DNA of 53,002 nt from a virus: positions 1 to 53,002 of the IMG/VR virus record IMGVR_UViG_3300049732_000296; one strand, 5' to 3'. Positions 22,910-31,349 of this stretch are shown here, piece by piece. The translations under genes were made by a program, and so were the position numbers. The number at the start of each line of letters is the position of its first letter. Within the stretch, counting starts at the first letter, position 1. The notes beneath the pieces are model-generated. The model saw only the letters and a program-made list of their open reading frames with translations. It made no database searches and was not told the origin of the DNA.

Positions 22910-25399
22910 TCAAGGAATCGCGCGCTGCAGACCTCGGAAGTCCACGCACTCGGCGTCCCAGATGTGCCGCACCTTGAGCGTGATCTTCTCGTTCGTGAAG
23001 AAGGAGCCCACGTTCTGCATGTCCTGCACGAACAGGCTCGGCGTCTGGTTGCCGTTGAGGAAGCCGACCGAGACCGTCTCGGCCTCGTCCGGGGACGCGG
23101 CCATGATGTAGGTGTCCGCGTCGACGTCGTCGAAGTACAGCACCTCGTGGAGCTGCAGGCCGTAATCGCCCCGGACGATGTTCGGGACGTTCTGGTTGTC
23201 GAAGGTCAGCGACTTCGCCGTCCCGGCCGCCTGGTTGGAATCCGTGCCGACCAGCACCGGCTTGCGGTCCGACATGATCAGCTCGTAGGCGGCGTCGTAG
23301 ATCGTCGAACCCACGAACACGTTGCGCGGCACGACGCGTCCCGCCTCGCGATCGTCGATGTCCTTCTGCTGGACCATCTCCCGACGCATGGTCTTCAGGT
23401 TGTTCAGCGAGAGGGCCGTGGTCACCAGATTGTTGTGGGTCGCGTGGAAGATCGCGGTCGCGTCGACCTGATAGTTGCCGTTGTTGAGGAGGACGTCCCA
23501 CACGTCCTCGTTCAGGGTGCGCGCCGCCGCCCGGGCGAGCTTGCCGGGGATGCGCTGGAAGGCCCGGGTGTCGTCGTTGACGATCATCTCCCAGGTGTAG
23601 ATGTAGAGCCCGCCGCGCTTGACGATCTTGAGCGTGATCTCTTCCTCGGTCGGCTCGTTGGCGCCGCCGATGTCGAGGTACGCCCCGCCTTCCGCGACGT
23701 TCGCGAAGTTCCCGAACTCGCCGAGCTTCAGGATTCGCCAGTTCTTGAAGTCCGTGACGTTCTCCGGGCTCGCGATCAGCCGCCACGTCATGGGCTGCTC
23801 GGCGTACTCCCGGGCCAGCCGCTTGTGCTGGTACTCGGAGAGGATCGCCACGAAGTCCGTGGTGTTCTGTTCCTCGGTGACCCCCGCGGCCCTGTTCCTG
23901 AGCATCCACCGCACCTGGGGGTGGTGACAGACGTCCAGCAGGTCGAGCGACTCGAGGGCGCCGGGGAGCCGTTCGCGCCTGGGCCGGATGTAGAACTCCA
24001 GGCCCTCGCACTGATGGTCGCCCGTGAGGACGCTGTACGCGTGCCGGATGCCGCGGAACGCGTCGACGTGGGCGACGACCTTGCCATCCTTGTCGAGGAT
24101 CGCGCCGCGCGGCTTCCCCTCGAGAAGCGCTTCGAGGGCCGCGAGCGCGTGGTGCCCCTTCGTGTACTGGGGCGAGGTGAGCCGGAGGGCCGCCTCGCGG
24201 CCGCTCTCGAGCAGCCCGCCGCCGGCGCCGGCGCTCTGGCCTTCGCCGAGCCCCTTCTTCAGGTCCGCGACGAATGCCGAGGCCTCCTCTTCCGTGATGT
24301 GCCCCATGGCCTCGAGGCGCGCGGTCAGCTTCCCGCGCAGGAACTCCTGTAGGCCCTTGGGCAGCGTCGCGGCCGCGGTCTTGAGGACCGACTCGATCAG
24401 CGACTTGCCGTTGGCCTTCAGGATCTTCTTCACGGACTCGTCGAGTCCGTCGATGCGCTTGGCGAGGCCCTCGGTGGCCGCGCTCCCGGCGCCTCCACCG
24501 CTGCCCGCGCTCGCACCCGCCCCGGCGTCGCCACCGCCGCCGTTGCCCGAGCCCGCGCCGGAACCCTGCCCCGCGCCCTGACCCTGACCGGGGTCACCCG
24601 CCGGCGCCGGGTCGCTCTCGGGCGCCGTCCTGTACAGCGCCTCGAGCACCGCCCCTCTCGTGGCGGCCTCTGCCTTGACCGACAGCGCCTCGAAGAGCTG
24701 CGTCACCCACTCGCCGTGCCCTTCCACGAGCGCGGCGATCGTGAGGTCTTCGCCCTTCGGGGCCTTCCCTTCGAGCGCCGTGCGCTTGGCCTTGTCGCGC
24801 ACGAGCCGGAGGAGCCTCGATACGAGTCCCTTCATCGTTGCCTCCTTGAGCGCTTCCAGTACCGACTCGAAGGCACCTCCGGCGCTCGGAAATGACACCA
24901 CGTCCCAACCGACGATCCGCGTGACTTCCTGCACGTCCACGCCGCCGCCCTTGATCTGCACGGACTTGATGCCGTCAGCGGGGACGTGAATGCTCAGGCC
25001 GACGCGACGAGCCACGGCTCGCGCGCGCTCGAGGAGACCGCGGAACCAGCCTGCGTTGGTCCCGGGCATGATCTTCGCCCTGACGAATGCACCCTCGGCA
25101 TCGGTGTCGACCCAGGCCTCGGCGATCCTTCCGATCTCCGCCTCGGCGATCCGCTCCGGGAGGAACCGATTGAGTCCCGGGAATCGGCGCAGCAGCGAGG
25201 CCCAGTGGCCCGTGAAGCTGCCGTCGCCGGACTCGCTCATGTCGTAGAAGTGGATCGGCAATCCCTTCGCCAGCTTCGCGATCTGGTCGAGGATCGGGCG
25301 GCTCCAGCGGTTGCCGTTCTTCGACACGCCCTCACGAATCAGGATCGCTTGGAGCGACCCGTCTTCCTCGAGGAGGATGGATCCTTCGTCAGGGAACAC
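22910..25399 (-). CDS. Fused prohead protease - scaffold - major capsid protein
   Basis: An 829-residue protein starting at GTG 25399. Residues about 15-190 resemble a prohead serine protease (LIREGVSKNGNRWSR, GLPIHF, and ARRVGLSIHVPADG with candidate Ser). About 270-310 is a Gly/Ala/Ser linker, followed by a helical scaffold-like part (EGLAKRIDGLDESVKKILKA). From about 440 it is a Mu gpT-like major capsid protein (RRGL-type strands, NVFVGSTIYDAAYELIMSDR, FDDVDADTYIMAASPDEAE). Protease, scaffold and capsid are normally separate genes or two genes. Here one frame encodes all, implying self-processing. Catalytic residues need confirmation. Confidence 0.85.
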   Translation of the reverse strand: MFPDEGSILLEEDGSLQAILIREGVSKNGNRWSRPILDQIAKLAKGLPIHFYDMSESGDGSFTGHWASLLRRFPGLNRFLPERIAEAEIGRIAEAWVDTDAEGAFVRAKIMPGTNAGWFRGLLERARAVARRVGLSIHVPADGIKSVQIKGGGVDVQEVTRIVGWDVVSFPSAGGAFESVLEALKEATMKGLVSRLLRLVRDKAKRTALEGKAPKGEDLTIAALVEGHGEWVTQLFEALSVKAEAATRGAVLEALYRTAPESDPAPAGDPGQGQGAGQGSGAGSGNGGGGDAGAGASAGSGGGAGSAATEGLAKRIDGLDESVKKILKANGKSLIESVLKTAAATLPKGLQEFLRGKLTARLEAMGHITEEEASAFVADLKKGLGEGQSAGAGGGLLESGREAALRLTSPQYTKGHHALAALEALLEGKPRGAILDKDGKVVAHVDAFRGIRHAYSVLTGDHQCEGLEFYIRPRRERLPGALESLDLLDVCHHPQVRWMLRNRAAGVTEEQNTTDFVAILSEYQHKRLAREYAEQPMTWRLIASPENVTDFKNWRILKLGEFGNFANVAEGGAYLDIGGANEPTEEEITLKIVKRGGLYIYTWEMIVNDDTRAFQRIPGKLARAAARTLNEDVWDVLLNNGNYQVDATAIFHATHNNLVTTALSLNNLKTMRREMVQQKDIDDREAGRVVPRNVFVGSTIYDAAYELIMSDRKPVLVGTDSNQAAGTAKSLTFDNQNVPNIVRGDYGLQLHEVLYFDDVDADTYIMAASPDEAETVSVGFLNGNQTPSLFVQDMQNVGSFFTNEKITLKVRHIWDAECVDFRGLQRAIP

Positions 25400-25402
25400 C
25401 TG

Positions 25403-25882
25403 CTACTCCGTGCCTTCTCCCGCCTCGGCGGTCTTCTTCGAGCTGTCGAGAGGGAGATCGACCTGCGAACCGTCCTTGAACACGACGTGCAGGTAGGGCT
25501 CGATCGGCTTCATCGTGTCGTGGTCCACGGTGCGGCCGAGGTCGTCGCGCGTCTCGATCTTCGCCGTGAGGACGTGCTCCAGGCCTGCCTTGATCTCCTC
25601 GCGGCTCTGCACGCTCCTCCGGCGCGGGTTCTCTGGGTCTCGCCCGATGACGGTGTGCACGTACTTCCTGGTGATCGCGACGCCGAGGGTTCCGTGCCCG
25701 TCCTTGCCGCGCGGGCCGTTGCCCCGAACGCGGATCGGCTTCTGTCGTCCCGCGAGGAAGCGGGAGATCACGTCGCCGACGTGCTTGACGACTTTCTCAT
25801 CGGTGCACAGCACCTCGCTGATCCGGGTGTCGAGATCGACGCCGCGCCTGACCTCCACGTACTGTTTCTCGGTCACGAGCAT
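25403..25882 (-). CDS. Head-region protein of unknown function
   Basis: A 159-residue protein starting MLVTEKQYVEVRRG, between the minor head protein and the capsid fusion. It has a mixed alpha/beta pattern with many charged residues (TAKIETRDDLGRTVDHDT, YLHVVFKDGSQVDLPL) and ends in an acidic tail. No family is recognised. Conserved placement next to head genes suggests a structural or assembly role. Confidence 0.65.
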   Translation of the reverse strand: MLVTEKQYVEVRRGVDLDTRISEVLCTDEKVVKHVGDVISRFLAGRQKPIRVRGNGPRGKDGHGTLGVAITRKYVHTVIGRDPENPRRRSVQSREEIKAGLEHVLTAKIETRDDLGRTVDHDTMKPIEPYLHVVFKDGSQVDLPLDSSKKTAEAGEGTE

Positions 25883-25891
25883 CTCTGACTC

Positions 25892-26770
25892 CTATGCCGC
25901 CGCGCGCGCATCGCCGGCGGCGACTGTTTGATCCAGCGCCTTCGGGACCACGAAGCACCCGCAATTGACGGTCGCGGCCGCCGGCGCTTCCCCGTCGCGC
26001 GGGTACAACATCGAGACCGTTCCCCCGCTGGGGAGCGGGACCTTGAACCTGCCGTTGGCCGGCACGGTCTGTCCGTCGATCCTCGCGTGCTCGACGCGCG
26101 AGATCCCCGACCACATCCACGCCTTCCCGGTCGGCGTGATCTCGTTCAGGCGCTTGATCCCCGCGTCGCTCACGATGCTGTGGATCCGCAACGTCTCGGT
26201 CCGATAGATCCGCTCGGCCTGCCACAACCACGGGCGCTGCTTCCCCAGGGCCCGATGGATCGCGTCGATGGCGCTCATCCGCCCCTGGCCGCCAAGCGCC
26301 GCGAGACGGAGCTCGCGATTCACCTTGGAGAGCATCTGCGCGCCGAGGCCGCCCTGGCGCAGGCCGACGAGCTCGGCCGAGAACTGCGCCGCGGTGTTCA
26401 GGAGCGTGAGGTCGGCGCCGACGATCGGGATCCCCGCGCCCTCCGGCAGGAACGTGGCGACGTAGGCACGCATCGTCGCGTCGGCGACCGCGACCTCGCG
26501 ACGCATGCCGTCCGTGATCACCTGGAACATGCCCGCGCTGAGGTCGGCCACGCGCTCCTGCAGGGCCGCCAGAACCTGCGCGCCCGTCCGTTGCGTGAGC
26601 TCGAACTGCCCGGGAGCGACCACGGCCAGGTCCTGGAAGAACGTCGCGAGCAACCGGCGGATACGCACCAAGTCCGTCTGCTGGATTCGGAGAGACTCGC
26701 GCTCCAGGCGCCGGAGCTCGGCCGCGTACCGCCGCTGCTTCTGCCGCACGAGCTGGGCGCTACGCGGCAT
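25892..26770 (-). CDS. Minor head protein, Mu gpF-like
   Basis: A 292-residue protein. ATG 26770 (MPRSAQLVRQKQ) overlaps the portal stop by 11 bases. The C-terminal domain shows the gpF signature: RIYRTETLRIHS, then RVEHARIDGQTVP, and the closing YPRDGEAPAAATVNCGC. The N-terminal helices may contact the portal. This family acts in capsid morphogenesis or DNA injection. Next to portal and terminase it completes a Mu/PBSX-like head module. Confidence 0.88.
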   Translation of the reverse strand: MPRSAQLVRQKQRRYAAELRRLERESLRIQQTDLVRIRRLLATFFQDLAVVAPGQFELTQRTGAQVLAALQERVADLSAGMFQVITDGMRREVAVADATMRAYVATFLPEGAGIPIVGADLTLLNTAAQFSAELVGLRQGGLGAQMLSKVNRELRLAALGGQGRMSAIDAIHRALGKQRPWLWQAERIYRTETLRIHSIVSDAGIKRLNEITPTGKAWMWSGISRVEHARIDGQTVPANGRFKVPLPSGGTVSMLYPRDGEAPAAATVNCGCFVVPKALDQTVAAGDARAAA

Positions 26771-28412
26771 CGCGCGCCCCCCTGATTCTCGGCTCGGGCT
26801 CGTCATCCGCGTCCTTGCCGAGCGCCGCGGCGCGCTGCCGCAGGAGCTCCAGCTGGTCCATGGCGTTGGTCTGCTCGGGGAGGCCCTCGACGTCGCTGTC
26901 GAGATCGAAGCCCGCCTCCCGGGCCGCCTGGATGATCATCGTGTTGGCGGCCTCGGGCTGCATCACGTTGTCCGTCACGGCCTGGGTGACCGCCAGGACG
27001 ACGTCCTTCAGCACCTCTGTGCCGCGCTTGCGGTCCTTGCCACCGACCTCCGAATGGTTCATCTCGTATCGGTCGGCGTAGTCCTCGGGGATGTTCTTGG
27101 TGGACGAGGCCCGCGTGCGCAACGCGATCTGGATGTCCACCATGCGCTTGAAGGCGTCGACGACGACGCGCTGCTTTCGGCGCATGCGCTTCATCGGGAC
27201 GATTTCCATCGCCTGGGCGGTCGCGAGGTTCGCCCGGCTCCCGGCGCCCCTCCAGTGTTCGGGGAAGGCCTTCGAGCCGTAGATGTTCAGCGCCAGCGTC
27301 TCCTCGAGGCGCGCGATGCTCTGATCGCCGTCGACCTTGGCGGACAGCAGCTGCAGCTCCACCTGCTCGTTGTGGATCTGGACCCGCGGCCGGTGCGGCA
27401 TGCTGAGGAGCTTCAGCTCGCGAAGCTTCTGGGTCTCCTGGCCGGGCTGTAGCCCGTTGTACTTCACGTCCAGAACCAGGGTCTTCAGCAGCTTGACGCG
27501 CTCGACCTCGCTCCACAGCAGCTGGTCGTGAATGTCGATGTAGTCCAGGATCTCCGTGAGCTCGGAGCGCCCGCGTGTCGCCCCCTCGGGCCGATTGATG
27601 AACCAGGCGAAGACGAGCCCTTCCACCTGGATCGAGGAACTCTGAACGATTCCGGCCGGGTCGGTGGACCGCTCCACGATCGTGTACTTCGCGTTCGGAT
27701 CCGACGCGGCCAGATTCGGAACGATCTCGATGTCTTCGTTGAGGCTGTCCAGGACGAAGAAGCGGAGGTTGTCGTGGCCACCGGGAGCGAGCTCGGTGAT
27801 CCGCGCGAAGACGTCGCGCCCCAGGCGGTCCTTGTCGACCCCGACGACCTGCTCAACGGGCATGTAGCCGATCTCGAGCTGCCCGGACTGGAGGCTCAGG
27901 TTCGCGCGCCCGAAGCGCTCGCCCTCGAGAATCAGGCTGCGAACCATCTGCTCGTGATCGCGCTTGAGGTTGTTGCGGGGATCCGCCCAGATCTCGTCCA
28001 GGAGCTTGGCCAGGTCCTTGTCGTCGTCGTCCTTGACCTTCGGCTCGAGCCCGTCGCCGACGATGAAGTCCACGTAGAGCTCGGCGATGTTGTGGGCCGA
28101 GCCGCGGAGCGCGTACGTCCGGTGGGCCATCTTGAGGACTTCGAGCCGCTTCGCCTCGTCGAAGTCGCGGCCGCCGGACCCGCCCATGAGGGTCCGGAAG
28201 AGCCTGGGGTCCTGCGTGCCGGTCAGCTCGCCGTCAGGATCTCGGCCGAGCGATAGCAGGCCCTCCTCCAGGGAATCGAGTCTGGTCGCCAGGTCGTTGA
28301 CCTGCGCCCGGTAGGTGTCGCGCTCGGTGCGAGCTTCGGTCAACTCGCGGTGGAGCCGCGCGGTACCGAGGCCAAGTCGATCGCGCAGGTTCAGCCGGTC
28401 GAACAGGCTCAC
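26760..28412 (-). CDS. Portal protein
   Basis: A 550-residue protein starting at GTG 28412, overlapping the terminase stop. It has an N-terminal coiled segment (LHRELTEARTERDTYRAQVN), then KMAHRTYALRGSAHNIAELY, HIHDQLLWSEV-type helices (DYIDIHDQLLWSEVERVKLL) and EDYADRYEMNHSEVGG. These fit the stem, wing and crown of phage portals of the PBSX/large type. It forms the ring through which DNA is packaged and ejected. Confidence 0.85.
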   Translation of the reverse strand: MSLFDRLNLRDRLGLGTARLHRELTEARTERDTYRAQVNDLATRLDSLEEGLLSLGRDPDGELTGTQDPRLFRTLMGGSGGRDFDEAKRLEVLKMAHRTYALRGSAHNIAELYVDFIVGDGLEPKVKDDDDKDLAKLLDEIWADPRNNLKRDHEQMVRSLILEGERFGRANLSLQSGQLEIGYMPVEQVVGVDKDRLGRDVFARITELAPGGHDNLRFFVLDSLNEDIEIVPNLAASDPNAKYTIVERSTDPAGIVQSSSIQVEGLVFAWFINRPEGATRGRSELTEILDYIDIHDQLLWSEVERVKLLKTLVLDVKYNGLQPGQETQKLRELKLLSMPHRPRVQIHNEQVELQLLSAKVDGDQSIARLEETLALNIYGSKAFPEHWRGAGSRANLATAQAMEIVPMKRMRRKQRVVVDAFKRMVDIQIALRTRASSTKNIPEDYADRYEMNHSEVGGKDRKRGTEVLKDVVLAVTQAVTDNVMQPEAANTMIIQAAREAGFDLDSDVEGLPEQTNAMDQLELLRQRAAALGKDADDEPEPRIRGARDAA

Positions 28413-29857
28413 GCGCGCCTCTTCCAGAGTCCGCCGCCCGCGTCCTCGTCGCTCGCTTCTTCGAGCATCCGATCGAGCGCATCCCTCTCGGCCGCGCTCA
28501 GTTGGCTGGTGTCGGGGTCCTTGCCCTGAAGGATCTTGGAGGCGAGCGACCTGATCCTCTGCCGGTCGACCTCCTCCTCGCGATCCTCATCGTCGTGCCC
28601 TGACTCGAACGGAGAGAGCGTCCCGCGTGTCATCGGAGCCTCCAGCGACGAGCCGCCGGCCCCGGGCCCGTAGAGCGTGAGCATGCGGACGACGTAGCGC
28701 AGCACGTCCGGGCCGTGGTCGTCGACCTTGAGCGGCTCGTCCTTCCCGCGCGCCTGCGCCTTGGCGTCCCAGATGTAGCCTTGGACCTCGTCGATCAGCC
28801 CGGTGCAGCTGCGGTGGATGAACAGCTGCCGTGCGCTCAGGAGATTCGCGACCCCGCGAATCCCGTCGATGACCTCGTTGTCGGCGCCGACCGCGTAGAC
28901 GCCGTCCCTTGTCAGCTGAACGATGAACGACGCGGCCGAGGGATCGACGTAGTGGCACACCGGCGCGATCGACTTGGCCTGGATCCACTTCCGGATCTCC
29001 GCGCTGTACTCCGCGTCGGAGAGCTGTCGACCCTGCCGCTGACTCTCCCAGCGCCACTCGGCGCACACGTAGTAACGCCCGGTCGCCTCGTGCAGGCCAA
29101 TCAGGAGGGCCACGAACGGGTTGACCGTGCCGTAGTCCACCCCGACCCAGTAGCGGTCGCAGCGCGGGACCTCGTCGACGACGTGGACCTTGTCGTCGAA
29201 CATGTCCCAGATCGAACCCTCGGCGACCACCCACAGGCCGTCGATGAACCGCTTCTTCCAGAGGCCCGTGTACTCCGTCGATAGCGAGGCGACGAAGGCC
29301 TCGTCGAGGTGCGGGTTGTCCCGCAGCGTGAAGTGGAACGCCTTCAGGTCCAGCTCAGCCTTGCGATCGAGCCAGTCGCGCTTCAACCAGTGCCGCGGCG
29401 TGTCGGGGTTCGTGGTGCCGAAGAACTTGGCGCCGGGGAGCGACATGCGCGACAGCGCCATCTTGAAGAACGACTCAGGCCATAGCGTCAGCTCGTCGCC
29501 GTAGACGCCGGCGGTCGTCAGTCCCCGGATCTTCTGCTCGGCACGCTCGTCCGCGGCGCCGACCAGGTAGATCTTCCGGCCCCAGAGGGTGGCCTCGCCC
29601 GTGCCCCAGGAGGGCTTCAGCTCGCCGGCGCCGAGGAGCGCCTGGATGGGGTCGATGATGTTCCGCCGCAGCGTCCGCTCGGTCTTCCCGACCATGAGCA
29701 GGTCGCCGTCGGGCCCGCGGTCGGCATAGTCGAGCCACCGCACGATCGACCCGATCGTCTTGCCCGAGCGCACACTGCCGTGCCAGATGTTGATCCGAGC
29801 ATCGCTCTCGACGATGCTCCGCGCCTGCCGCTCGGACGGCTCACTGATCTGAAGCAT
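28409..29857 (-). CDS. terL: Terminase large subunit
   Basis: A 482-residue packaging ATPase/nuclease starting at ATG 29857. The Walker A motif is GSVRSGKT (27-34), Walker B GVYGDEL with D121/E122, and the coupling region FFGTTNP. Nuclease acidic residues include D241 in VGVDYGTVNP, D305 in YVDPSAAS and an aspartate in DDHGPDVLRY. The motif set resembles PBSX-type large terminases. A long acidic, charged C-terminal tail follows. The upstream open frame to 30442 is a shadow of the small terminase gene. Confidence 0.93.
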   Translation of the reverse strand: MLQISEPSERQARSIVESDARINIWHGSVRSGKTIGSIVRWLDYADRGPDGDLLMVGKTERTLRRNIIDPIQALLGAGELKPSWGTGEATLWGRKIYLVGAADERAEQKIRGLTTAGVYGDELTLWPESFFKMALSRMSLPGAKFFGTTNPDTPRHWLKRDWLDRKAELDLKAFHFTLRDNPHLDEAFVASLSTEYTGLWKKRFIDGLWVVAEGSIWDMFDDKVHVVDEVPRCDRYWVGVDYGTVNPFVALLIGLHEATGRYYVCAEWRWESQRQGRQLSDAEYSAEIRKWIQAKSIAPVCHYVDPSAASFIVQLTRDGVYAVGADNEVIDGIRGVANLLSARQLFIHRSCTGLIDEVQGYIWDAKAQARGKDEPLKVDDHGPDVLRYVVRMLTLYGPGAGGSSLEAPMTRGTLSPFESGHDDEDREEEVDRQRIRSLASKILQGKDPDTSQLSAAERDALDRMLEEASDEDAGGGLWKRRA

Positions 29858-30449
29858 CGCCGACGATCTTGCGGACCCGGTCCATGAAGCCGCGCAATGC
29901 GCCGCGGCTGTCGTCACCGCCGGCGCCATGCTTGAGGGCCTCGCGGGAGAGCTCCAGGCGGCGGATGCGATCGATGAGATCAGCGACGATGTCAGAATAG
30001 AAACGCATGCGAACGCGAACAGTGCCGCCTTCCGTGTTCTTCGCCACGGAGATGGCCTCACCGCCGGCGGGGTTCTCCTGGTGCCGCTCGATCGCCCACG
30101 TGAGGTAGGCTCGAGCGACTTTGATCTCGTCGTCGAGGGATCCGATGACCGCCTGGGCGTCGTCGTAGGCGAGCCGCATCCCTTCACGGAGGTACTTCGA
30201 GTAGTACCCGGTGATCGGCGGTCGGCCTCCTCGAACGGGATCGCCTGGCTCTGCGCGCTCGTTCTTTCCGCCGTGCATCGTGCAGTGTCTGGTCCGTCCG
30301 TTCTTCGTGCGGACGCCCCAGTTGGCGCATGCCTTGCGTGTTCCGCCGCATGGCTGACCACCGACGAGCTCCTGACATGGTTCTCGCAGCAGCCGCGCGC
30401 CGCATCGGTCGCACCGCCTGGTCTTCGCGCCACACCGTTCATCCGGCAT
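29841..30449 (-). CDS. Probable terminase small subunit
   Basis: A 202-residue protein. The N-terminal zinc-finger-like region has CGAKTRRCDRCG, CGGTRKAC and CTMHGGKN, typical of small terminases with an HGG box. Helices follow, with RMRFYSDIVADLIDRIRRLE near the C-terminus. It overlaps the large subunit start by 17 bases. It would recognise phage DNA for packaging. An in-frame upstream start at 30512 with a better ribosome site ends at TAG after eight codons. Confidence 0.8.
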   Translation of the reverse strand: MPDERCGAKTRRCDRCGARLLREPCQELVGGQPCGGTRKACANWGVRTKNGRTRHCTMHGGKNERAEPGDPVRGGRPPITGYYSKYLREGMRLAYDDAQAVIGSLDDEIKVARAYLTWAIERHQENPAGGEAISVAKNTEGGTVRVRMRFYSDIVADLIDRIRRLELSREALKHGAGGDDSRGALRGFMDRVRKIVGDASDQ

Positions 30450-30570
30450 GCCCTCGTCCTTGGCGAAGCCGGGGCGATGCCGTTGCTAATTCCTCGACAT
30501 TCGCCTTTTCATCTGCTCCTTTCTCGCGCGATCGGAGGCATGAATGGTGGCGACGAAAGGAGACGAGACC
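30450..30570. promoter_or_regulatory. Divergent intergenic region with an eight-codon minus-strand leader frame
   Basis: This separates leftward packaging genes from the rightward pair. On the minus strand AAAGGAG precedes an ATG at 30512 and an eight-residue frame MKRRMSRN that ends with TAG (30486-30488), in the same frame as the terminase small subunit. It may be a leader peptide or a remnant of a longer N-terminus. No clear sigma70 promoter is visible. Confidence 0.35.
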
Positions 30571-30813
30571 ATGACCCGAAACAGAACCAAGCAGGTCCCC
30601 GGCTACCGCGTGCAGCCCATGCTGCCGATCAGCATCAGCTGGTTCGGCGCGGTCTGCGAGGACGCTGTGTTCACGACCTACGACGGCCGAGTCGACGGCC
30701 ACCCGTGCGTCGAGGCGGTGATGCGGCTCGGGATCGACCAGAAGCGCCACACGCTGGTGCTGAGCTACGAGCAGGCGCTCGAAGCCGACATCGTCGAGCG
30801 CACGGAGCGGTGA
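30571..30813 (+). CDS. Small protein of unknown function
   Basis: An 80-residue protein. ATG 30571 follows a strong ribosome site (AAAGGAGACGAGACC), preferred over an upstream ATG at 30544. It contains WFGAVCEDAVFTTYDGR and LVLSYEQALEADIVERTER. It is the first of two rightward genes within leftward late genes and is followed three bases later by 30817. No family is recognised. Confidence 0.7.
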   Translation: MTRNRTKQVPGYRVQPMLPISISWFGAVCEDAVFTTYDGRVDGHPCVEAVMRLGIDQKRHTLVLSYEQALEADIVERTER

Positions 30814-30816
30814 CCG

Positions 30817-31344
30817 ATGGTCCCCGGCCTGCTCGATCCCGGATCCCGCATCCGTTGGCGCGACCCCGACACCGGCTTGTTTCGCTGGGGCCGGATCGTC
30901 GACGCGACCGCCACGACGATCGATGTCGACGTGGTGGAGAGCGGCCGTGAGCCGATCCGCATCCGCAAGAACCTGGTCCACGGGTTCGCGTACGGCTTCC
31001 CCGGCCCGTTCCGTCGCTACCAGATCCCGCCCGACAACGTCCGAAGCTTGAAACCGTTTGAACACGCCGTCCAGGACGGCGAGGAGGTTCCGATGGCCGA
31101 GAAGAAGAAGGCAGCCAAGAAGGCACGCGGTCCGAAGGCAGCGGCTCCCAAGGACACGGGGCCCAAGCCCAACCGCACGTTTGCCGTGCGCATCACGACC
31201 GAGGAGCTCGACGCGATCCACAAGGCCGCCGGCCCGCGCGGCGCCACGCGGTACGCGCGTCAGCTGCTCGCGGCGTTCGCGGCGGGCAGCGTTGACCAGT
31301 TCAAGGGCGTGCTCGAGGAAGCGGCAGCCAATCAGAAGGCGTAG
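30817..31344 (+). CDS. SH3-like plus ribbon-helix-helix-type protein
   Basis: A 175-residue protein. The N-terminal 60 residues form a small beta domain (RIRWRDPDTGLFRWGRIVDA). A Lys/Ala/Pro-rich linker follows (AEKKKAAKKARGPKAA), then a C-terminal segment with strand RTFAVRITTEEL and helices DAIHKAAG and ATRYARQLLAAF, a ribbon-helix-helix pattern of DNA-binding regulators. An internal ATG at 31093 could give a short form beginning at the linker. It is likely a DNA-binding protein with unknown targets. Confidence 0.65.
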   Translation: MVPGLLDPGSRIRWRDPDTGLFRWGRIVDATATTIDVDVVESGREPIRIRKNLVHGFAYGFPGPFRRYQIPPDNVRSLKPFEHAVQDGEEVPMAEKKKAAKKARGPKAAAPKDTGPKPNRTFAVRITTEELDAIHKAAGPRGATRYARQLLAAFAAGSVDQFKGVLEEAAANQKA

Positions 31345-31349
31345 CCGCG

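Noticed and set aside
24490-24600. Repeat element in the capsid fusion gene
   Set aside because: The repetitive look comes from a Gly/Ala/Ser protein linker within one frame, not from a mobile or structural DNA repeat.
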